Source of the DNA: Streptomyces sp. S465
GTDB taxonomy: Bacteria > Actinomycetota > Actinomycetes > Streptomycetales > Streptomycetaceae
Length of the DNA stretch: 64,000 bases
Reading direction: 5' to 3'
Assembly: GCF_026898115.1 (NCBI RefSeq)
Contig: NZ_CP114036.1
Location: 7,992,001 to 8,056,000, forward strand
Under the pieces are notes generated by a model. The model searched no databases. It worked only from the letters and a program-made list of their open reading frames with translations, and was not told the origin of the DNA. Position numbers and translations under genes: made by a program. Shown in pieces: positions 30,401 to 39,400 of this stretch. Numbering within the stretch: the stretch's first letter is position 1; every line of letters starts with the position of its first letter.

Positions 30401-33400
30401 GGCTGACGGCGGAGCGTTTTGTGGCGTGTCCGTTCACGGGTGGGCGGATGTATCGGACCGGTGATCTCGTGCGGTGGACGGCCGGCGGTGAGTTGGTTTT
30501 CGTGGGCCGTGCGGATGAGCAGGTGAAGGTTCGTGGGTTTCGGGTGGAGCCGGGGGAGATCGAGGCGGTGCTGGCGGCGCACGGGGGTGTGGGTCAGGTG
30601 GCCGTCGTGGTGCGGGAGGACCGTCCTGGTGACAAACGGCTCGTGGCGTACGTCGTCGCTGTGGAAGGGGAAGTGGACCCGGCCGGGCTGCGGGAGTACA
30701 TGGCCGAGCGGCTGCCCGACTACATGGTCCCCGCCGCGTTCGTGATGCTGGACGCGCTCCCCGTCACGGTGCACGGCAAGCTGGACCGCGTCGCCCTCCC
30801 CGCCCCCGACTTCGCCGACGTCGCGGAGGGGCGTGCTCCCGCCACCCCCACCGAGGAGATCCTCAGCAGCCTCTACCGCGAGGTCCTCGGGCTGGAGTGG
30901 GTCAGCGCCGACGCCTCCTTCTTCGAGCTCGGCGGCGACTCCCTGCTGGCCATGCGGCTCATCGCCCGCATCCGTGCCGTCCTCGACACCGACGTCAGCA
31001 TCGGAGACCTGTTCGCCGCCCCGACCGTCGCCGGCGTCGCCCGGCTGGTGGGCGAACTCGGCGGCGAGACGCGGGCGCCGCTGACGGCGCGGCCCCGGCC
31101 GGATGTGCTGCCGCTGTCGTACGAGCAGCAGCGGATGTGGTTCCTCAACCGGCTCGAGAACACCGGCGAGGGTGCCGCGTACAACCTTCCCCTGGCTCTC
31201 AGGCTCTCCGGCCCCCTCGACGTCGCCGCGCTGGAAGCCGCCCTCGGCGACGTGGCCGACCGGCACGAGAGCCTGCGCACGATCTTCCCGGAGACCGCGG
31301 GCGTTCCCCGCCAGCAGGTCGTGCACGGCGCGGCGGGTCGGCCCGCGCTGACGGTGGTGCACACGACCGCCGCCGAGGTGCCCGCGCAGCTCGCGGCGTA
31401 CGCGAACCATCCGTTCGATGTGCGCACCGAACTGCCCTGGCGCATAAGGCTTTTGGTGACCGGTTTCGCCGAGTACGTACTCTTGGGCGCCGTCCACCAC
31501 ATCGCCGCCGACGGCTGGTCGATGGGCGTCCTCGCGGGCGACATCGGCGCCGCCTACGCGGCCCGGTGCGCGGGTCGGCCGCCCGGGTGGGAGCCGCTGC
31601 CGGTGCAGTACGGGGACTACGCGCTGTGGCAGCGTGAGGTGCTCGGTGACCTCGGTGATCCGGGGAGTGTGATCAGCGGGCAGCTGGCCTACTGGCGGGA
31701 GAAGCTCGCCGGTGCCCCGCAGGAGCTGGATCTGCCGACCGACCGGCCCCGACCGGCGGTGTCCTCGTTCATCGGTGGCGAGATGCCGTTCGAGGTGGGT
31801 GCGGAGACGCACGCCCGGCTGGTGGAGCTCGCCCAGCGCGGCCGGGCGACGATGTTCATGGTGGCGCACGCCGCGCTGGCGGTTCTGCTGGCACGGATGG
31901 GCGCGGGTACGGATATCCCCATCGGTACGGCGACGGCGGGCCGTGGGGACGCGGCGCTGGACGGGCTGGCCGGTTTCTTCGTGAACACCCTCGTACTGCG
32001 CACCGACCTGAGCGGCGACCCGACGTTCGGCGAGCTGCTGGCCCGGGTGCGGGAGACGGATCTGGCCGCCTACGCGCATCAGGACGTGCCGTTCGAGCGG
32101 CTGGTCGAGGACCTCAACCCGACCCGGTCGCTGGGCCGGCACCCGTTGTTCCAGGTGTCGCTCACCCTGCAGAACCTGCCGCAGAGCCGTCGGCAGTGGG
32201 AGCTGGCCGGGCTGGAGGTGAGCGGTCTGCCCGCCGCCTCACCGGCGGCCCGGTTCGATCTGTCGGCGACGGTGGCCGAGCGGCGTGACGCGGACGGGGC
32301 GCCGACCGGACTGGTGGGCTCGTTGCTGTATGCGGCTGATGTGTTCGATGAGGGTTCGGTGGGGTTGTTGGCGGGGCGGTTGGTGCGGGTCTTGGAGCAG
32401 GTGGGGGCTGATCCGGGGGTTCGGGTGAGCGAGGTCGATGTGCTGGGTGGTGTGGAACGGGAGCGGGTGGTGGCGGAGTGGAACGCCACCGAGCGGGCCG
32501 TTCCCGTCCGGTCCTTGGTGGAGTTGTTCGGTGTGCGGGTGGCTGAGTCGCCGGGTGCGGTGGCGGTGGTGGATGTGGACGGTCGGGAGTGGTCGTTTGC
32601 GGAGCTGGGGGAGTGGTCGGACCGGGTGGCGGCCGGGTTGGCCGAGCGGGGTGTGGGGCGCGGGGATGGGGTGGGTGTGGTGTTGGAGCGGTCGGTGGAG
32701 TTGGTGGCGGTGTGGTTGGGGGTGTTGAAGGCGGGTGCGGGGTTCGTGCCGGTGGATACGGGGTGGCCGACAGCCCGGCGCGGATTGGTGTTGGGGCAGG
32801 TGGGGCTGGTGGTGGCGGATCGGGGTTCGGGGGTGCCGGGTGCGGTGTCGGTGGATGAGCTGTGTGAGGGGCGGGGTGTGGTGCCGGATGTGGTGGTCTC
32901 GGCGGAGGATGTGGCGTATGTGATGTTCACGTCCGGTTCGACGGGTGTGCCGAAGGGTGTGGCGGTGGGCCATGGTGCGCTGGCCGCGCTGGTGACGGAT
33001 GGGTGTTGGAGTGCGGCGGCGCGTGGTCGTGTGGTGTGGCATGCGCCGCATGCGTTCGACGCGGTGCTGTTGGAGGTGTGGGTGCCGTTGGTCAGTGGTG
33101 GCCGGGTGGTGGTGGCGCCTCCGGGCCGGTTGGACGCGGGCACGTTGGCGGGTCTGGTGGCGGCGTATGGGGTGACGGCTGTTCATGTGACGGCTGGTTT
33201 GTTCGGGGTGCTGGCGGAGGAGTCGCCGGAGTGCCTGTCGGGTCTGGCCGAGGTGCTGACGGGCGGCGATGTGGTGCCCGCGGGGGCGGTCGCCCGGGTC
33301 AAGGCGGCGTGTCCCGGGATCGAGATCCGGCATCTGTACGGACCCACCGAGACGACCCTGTGCGCCACCACTCATGTCGTTCCCGGCAAGAGCGAGGCTC

Positions 33401-36400
33401 CGGTGGTGTTGCCGATCGGCAGGCCGCGTGACAACACCAAGGCGTTCGTCCTCGACGAATACCTCGAGCCCGTCCCCGTAGGAGTGAGGGGCGAGCTGTA
33501 CCTCACCGGCGCCGGACTCGCACACGGATACACGGGGCACCCCGGCCTCACGGCCGAGCGCTTCGTCGCCGCGCCCTTCGCCGAGCCGGGGGCACGGATG
33601 TACCGCACCGGTGACCTCGCACGCTGGACCGCGGAGGGCGAGCTGGTCTTCGCGGGCCGGGTGGATGAGCAGGTGAAGGTCCGTGGGTTCCGGGTGGAGC
33701 CGGGGGAGATCGAGGCGGTGCTCGCGGCTCACGGGGGTGTGGGCCAGGCCGCGGTCGTCGTGCGGGAGGACCGCGAGGGCGACAAGCGGCTGGTCGCCTA
33801 CGTGGTGTGGGACGGTACGGGTGACGTGGCCGGGCTGCGGGAGTACGTGGCCGAGCGGTTGCCCGATTACATGGTCCCGGCCGCCTTCGTTCCCCTCGAC
33901 GTCCTTCCCGTGACCGCCAACGGCAAGCTCGATCGCGCCGCGCTTCCGGCCCCCGACTTCGGCGGTGCCACCGCCGGGCGGGGCCCGGCCACACCCACCG
34001 AGGAGATTCTCTGCGGGCTGTTCGCCGAGGTGCTGGGCCTGGAGTGGGTCGGCGCGGAGGACTCCTTCTTCGACCTCGGCGGCGACTCCCTGCTGGCCAT
34101 GCGGCTCATCGCCCGCGTCCGCGCCGTCCTGGGCGCGGAACTCACCATCGGCGAGCTCTTCGCCGCCCCCTCGGTCGCCGGTGTCGCCCGGCTGGCCGGT
34201 GCCGCGACCGGCCAGGCACGCTCGGCACTGGTCGCGCGCCCTCGACCGGAGGTACTGCCGCTGTCGTACGAGCAGCAGCGGATGTGGTTCCTCAACCAGC
34301 TCGAAGGGGCGGGCGATGGCGCGGCGTACAACCTCCCCCTCGCCCTGCGGATGTCCGGCGACCTGGACCTCGCGGCGCTGGAAACCGCCCTGGGCGACAT
34401 CGCCGACCGGCACGAGAGCCTGCGCACGATCTACCCGGCGGCCCAGGGCGTCCCCCGCCAGCAGGTGCTCGAAGGCGCCGCCGGCCGGCCGCCACTGGTC
34501 GTGGTGGACATCACCGAGGACGAGATCGAGGAAGCCCTCACGACCCACCTGGGCCGCGGCTTCGACGTCAGCGTCGACCTGCCCTGGCGCGTCCGGCTGC
34601 TCAGGACCGGTCCCACGGACCACATCCTGCTGATCGTGGCGCACCACATCGCGGTCGACGGCTGGTCGATGGGCGTCCTCACGCAGGACCTGGAAACCGC
34701 CTACGCGGCCCGGTGCGCGGGCCGGCTGCCCGGGTGGGAACCGCTGCCGGTGCAGTACGCGGACTACGCGCTCTGGCAGCGCGACGTGCTCGGCGACCTC
34801 GGTGACCCGGGAAGTGTGATCAGCGGGCAGCTGGCCCACTGGCGGGAGACGCTCGCCGGCGCGCCCGAGGAGCTGGAACTGCCGACCGATCGGCCCCGCC
34901 CGGCCACGCCGTCGTTCCGTGGGCGCACCCTGCCGGTGGAGGTGGCCGCGGAGACGCACGCCCGGCTGGTGGAGCTGGCGCGCGATGGCCGGGCGACGAT
35001 GTTCATGGTCGTGCAGGCCGCGCTGGCGGTTCTGCTGTCGCGGCTGGGCGCGGGTACCGATATTCCCATCGGTACGGCGACGGCGGGTCGTGGGGACGCG
35101 GCGCTGGACGGGCTGGCGGGGTTCTTCGTCAACACGCTGGTGCTGCGCACGGATGTCAGTGCCGACCCGACGTTCGGCGAGGTGCTGGCGCGGGTGCGGG
35201 AGACGGATCTGGCCGCGTACGCGCATCAGGACGTGCCGTTCGAGCGGCTGGTCGAAGATCTCAACCCGGCCCGTTCGCTTTCCCGGAACCCACTGTTCCA
35301 GATCACGCTCGTCCTCCAGAACCTGCCTGTGTCCCAGGGACGGTGGAATGTCCCCGGGCTGCGGGTCGGGCCGCTGGAGGCCACGTCGCAGGAATCGACC
35401 GCCAAGTTCGACCTGTCGCTGACCCTGACCGAACGGCGGGACGGCGAAGGCGATCCGGCCGGGCTCTCGGGCTCGCTGTTGTATGCGACCGATCTGTTCG
35501 ATGAGGGCACGGTGCGGTTGTTGGCGGAGCGGTTGGTGCGGGTGTTGGAGCAGGTGGGGGCTGATCCGGGAGTGCGGGTCAGTGAGGTCGACGTGGTGGG
35601 GGAGCTGGAGCGGGCGCGGGTGGTGGCGGAGTGGAATGCCACGGAGCGTCCGGGGCCGGTGGATTCGGCGGGGGCGGCGGTGTCGTTGGTGGAGCTGTTC
35701 GGGGCGCGTGTTGCTGAGGTGCCGGGTGCGGTGGCCGTGGTGGGTGTGGATGGTCGGGAGTGGTCGTATGGGGAGTTGGCGGAGTGGTCGGACCGGGTGG
35801 CGGGTGCGCTTGTCGCGCGGGGTGTGCGGCGTGGCGATCTCGTGGGTGTGGTGATGGAGCGGTCGGCGGAGTTGGTGGCGGTGTGGTTGGGGGTGGCGAA
35901 GGCCGGAGCCGGTTTTGTGCCGGTGGACACGGGGTGGCCGACAGCACGGCGCGGGTTGGTCTTGGGTCAGGTGGGGTTGGTGGTGGCGGACCGGGGGCTC
36001 GGGGTGCCGGATGCGGTGCCGGTGGACGAGCTGTGTGAGGGGCGGGGTGTGGTGCCGGATGTGGTGGTCTCGGCGCAGGACGTGGCGTATGTGATGTTCA
36101 CGTCCGGTTCCACGGGTGTGCCGAAGGGTGTGGCGGTGGGCCATGGTGCGCTGGCCGCGCTGGTGACGGACGGGTGTTGGAGTGCGGCGGCGCGTGATCG
36201 TGTTCTGTGGCATGCGCCGCATGCGTTCGACGCGGTGCTCTTCGAGGTGTGGGTGCCGTTGGTCAGCGGTGGCCGGGTGGTGGTAGCGCCGCCGGGCCGG
36301 ATGGACGCGGGCACGCTGGCGGGGTTGGTGCGGGCGTATGGGCTGACGGCCGTGCATGTGACGGCTGCTCTGTTCGGCGTGCTCGCTGAGGAGGCGCCGG

Positions 36401-39400
36401 AGTGCCTGTCGGGCCTGGCCGAGGTGCTGACCGGTGGGGATGTGGTGCCCGCGGGCGCGATCGCCCAGGTCAAGGCGGCTTGCCTGGGGATCGAGGTCCG
36501 GCATCTGTACGGCCCCACCGAGACCACCCTGTGCGCCACCACACACATCGTCCCCGCCGACGCCGAACCCCCGGTGGTGTTGCCGATCGGCAGGCCGCGC
36601 GACAACACCAAGGCATTCGTCCTCGACGAATACCTCAAGCCCGTCCCCATCGGGGTGCGGGGCGAGCTCTATCTCGCCGGCGCCGGCGTCGCACACGGCT
36701 ATCTCGGCCGACCGGGGCTGTCGGCGGAGCGGTTCGTGGCATGCCCGTTCACGGGCGGCCGGATGTACCGCACCGGCGACCTCGTGCGGTGGACGGCCGA
36801 GGGTGAGCTGGTCTTCGGGGGCCGCGCGGACGAGCAGGTGAAGATCCGTGGCTTCCGGGTGGAGCCGGGGGAGATCGAGGCCGTGCTCGCCGCACACGAG
36901 AGCGTGGGTCAGGCCGCGGTCGTCGTCCGTGAGGACCGGGAGGGTGACAAGCGGCTCGTCGCCTACGTCCTCCCCGCGGCGGGCGACGGCACCCAGGACC
37001 TGGCCGGGCTGCGGGAGTACGTGGCCGAGCGGCTGCCCGCGTACATGGTCCCGGCCGCCTTCGTTCCCCTCGACACCCTTCCCGTCACCGCCAATGGCAA
37101 GCTGGACCGCGCCGCCCTCCCCGCCCCCGACTTCGGTGGCACCACCGCCGGACGCGGCCCGGCCACACCGACGGAGGAGATCCTGTGCGGGCTCTTCGGC
37201 GAGGTGCTGGGCCTGGAGTGGGTCGGCGCCGAGGACTCGTTCTTCGAGCTCGGCGGGGACTCCCTGCTGGCCATGCGGCTCATCGCCCGGATCCGGTCGG
37301 TCCTGGGCACCGAACTCAACATCGGCGAGCTGTTCGCGGCGCCCACGGTGGCCGGTGTGGCCCGGCTGTTCGACGCCACCTGCCAGGACGGTACCGCTCG
37401 GCCCGCGCTGACGCCGCGGCCGCGGCCGGAGGTGCTGCCGCTCTCCTACGCCCAGCGGCGCATGTGGTTCCTCAACCGGCTCGCAGACGTCGGCGAGGGC
37501 GCGGGCTACAACCTTCCGCTGGCGCTCCGGATATCGGGAGACCTGGACGTCGCCGCGCTGGAAGCCGCCCTCGGCGATGTCGCCGACCGGCACGAGAGCC
37601 TGCGCACGGTCTTCCCGGAGACGGACGGCGAACCGCGCCAGCGGGTCCTGGCGGGCGAGGCGGGCCGGCCGCCGCTCATCGTCGTCGAGACCACACCGGA
37701 CGAGCTCGGTGCGACCCTGGCGGCGCACTCCGGGCGCGGCTTCGAGCTGAGCGCCGATCTGCCCTGGCGCATCCGGCTGTTGGCGACCGGCCCGGCGGAG
37801 TATGTGCTGCTGATCGTGGCGCATCACATCGCCGTTGACGGCTGGTCGATGGGTGTGCTCGCGCGGGACATCGGTGTGGCGTACGCCGCCCGGCGGGCGG
37901 GTGGCGCGCCGGGGTGGCAGCCGCTGCCGGTGCAGTACGCGGACTACGCGCTCTGGCAGCGCGAGGTGCTGGGCGATCCGGAGGACCCGGACAGCGTGAT
38001 CAGCGGCCAGCTGGACTACTGGCGCGAGGCGCTGGCCGACGCGCCCCAGGAGCTGGCGCTGCCGACCGACCGGCCGCGCCCGCCCGCGTCCACGTTCCGG
38101 GGCGGCACGGTGCCCCTGCGCGTGAACGCCGAGACCCACGCCCGGCTGGTGGCGGCAGCCCAACAGGGCAACGCGACCATGTTCATGGTGGCCCAGGCCG
38201 CACTGGCCATACTGCTGGCGCGCCTGGGCGCGGGCACCGACATCCCCATCGGCACCGCGATCGCCGGCCGTGGCGACGCGGCCATGGACGACCTGGCCGG
38301 GTTCTTCGTCAACACGCTGGTGCTGCGCACGGATGTCAGCGCCGACCCGACGTTCAGCGAGGTGCTGGCGCGGGTGCGGGAGACCGATCTGGCAGCCTAC
38401 GCCCATCAGGACGTGCCGTTCGAGCGGCTGGTCGACGTGCTGAGCCCGGCGCGGTCGCTGTCGCGCAACCCGCTGTTCCAGGTCATGCTCGCGCTCCAGA
38501 GCGCCGCGCCGGAGGAGTGGGAGCTGCCCGGCCTGGCGGTCGACACCTTGCCCTCGACCGCGGATCCGGTCGCCCGCTTCGACCTGTCGGTGACATTGAT
38601 CGAGCACCGTGATGGGGCGGGCGCTCCGGCGGGGTTGGGTGGGGCGTTGTTGTATGCGGTGGATTTGTTCGACGAGGGTACGGCGCGGGGGTTGGTGGAG
38701 CGGTTGGTGCGGGTGTTGGAGCAGGTGGGGGCCGATCCGGGGGTGCGGGTCAGTGAGGTCGATGTGTTGGGGGAGGGTGAGCGGTCGCGGGTGGTGGAGG
38801 AGTGGAATGCGACGGGGACTGGGGTGCCGGACGGGTCGGTGGTGGAGCGGTTTGAGGGGTGGGCCTCGGTGGCGGCGGATGTGGTGGCGGTGCGGTGTGG
38901 TGAGGAGGTGTTGTCGTATGGGGAGTTGGATCGGCGGGCGAATCGGTTGGCGCGTTTTCTGAAGAGTGTGGGTGTGGGTCGGGAGTCGCGGGTTGCGTTG
39001 TGTTTGCCGCGGTCGGTGGGTGTGGTGGTGGCGGAGTTGGCGGTGTGGAAGGCCGGTGGTGCGTTTGTGCCGTTGGATCCGGAGTATCCGGTGGATCGGC
39101 TTGGGTTCGTGATCGCGGACAGTGGCGCCGGGGTGGTGTTGGGTACGGCGGAGAGTCTGTCGGGGGTGCCGGTGGGCGACGCTCGTGCTGTTCTTCTTGA
39201 GGATGTTGGCGGGGTTTCGGATGAGCCGTTGGGGACGGTGATTGTTCCGGAGCAGTTGGCGTATGTGATCTATACGTCGGGTTCGACGGGGCGGCCGAAG
39301 GGTGTGGCGGTTGCGCATGGTGGGGTGGCGAATCTGGCTGAGGTGATGCGTCCGGTGTTGGGGATGGACGCGGGTGTGGTGGCGTTGCAGTTCGCCTCGT

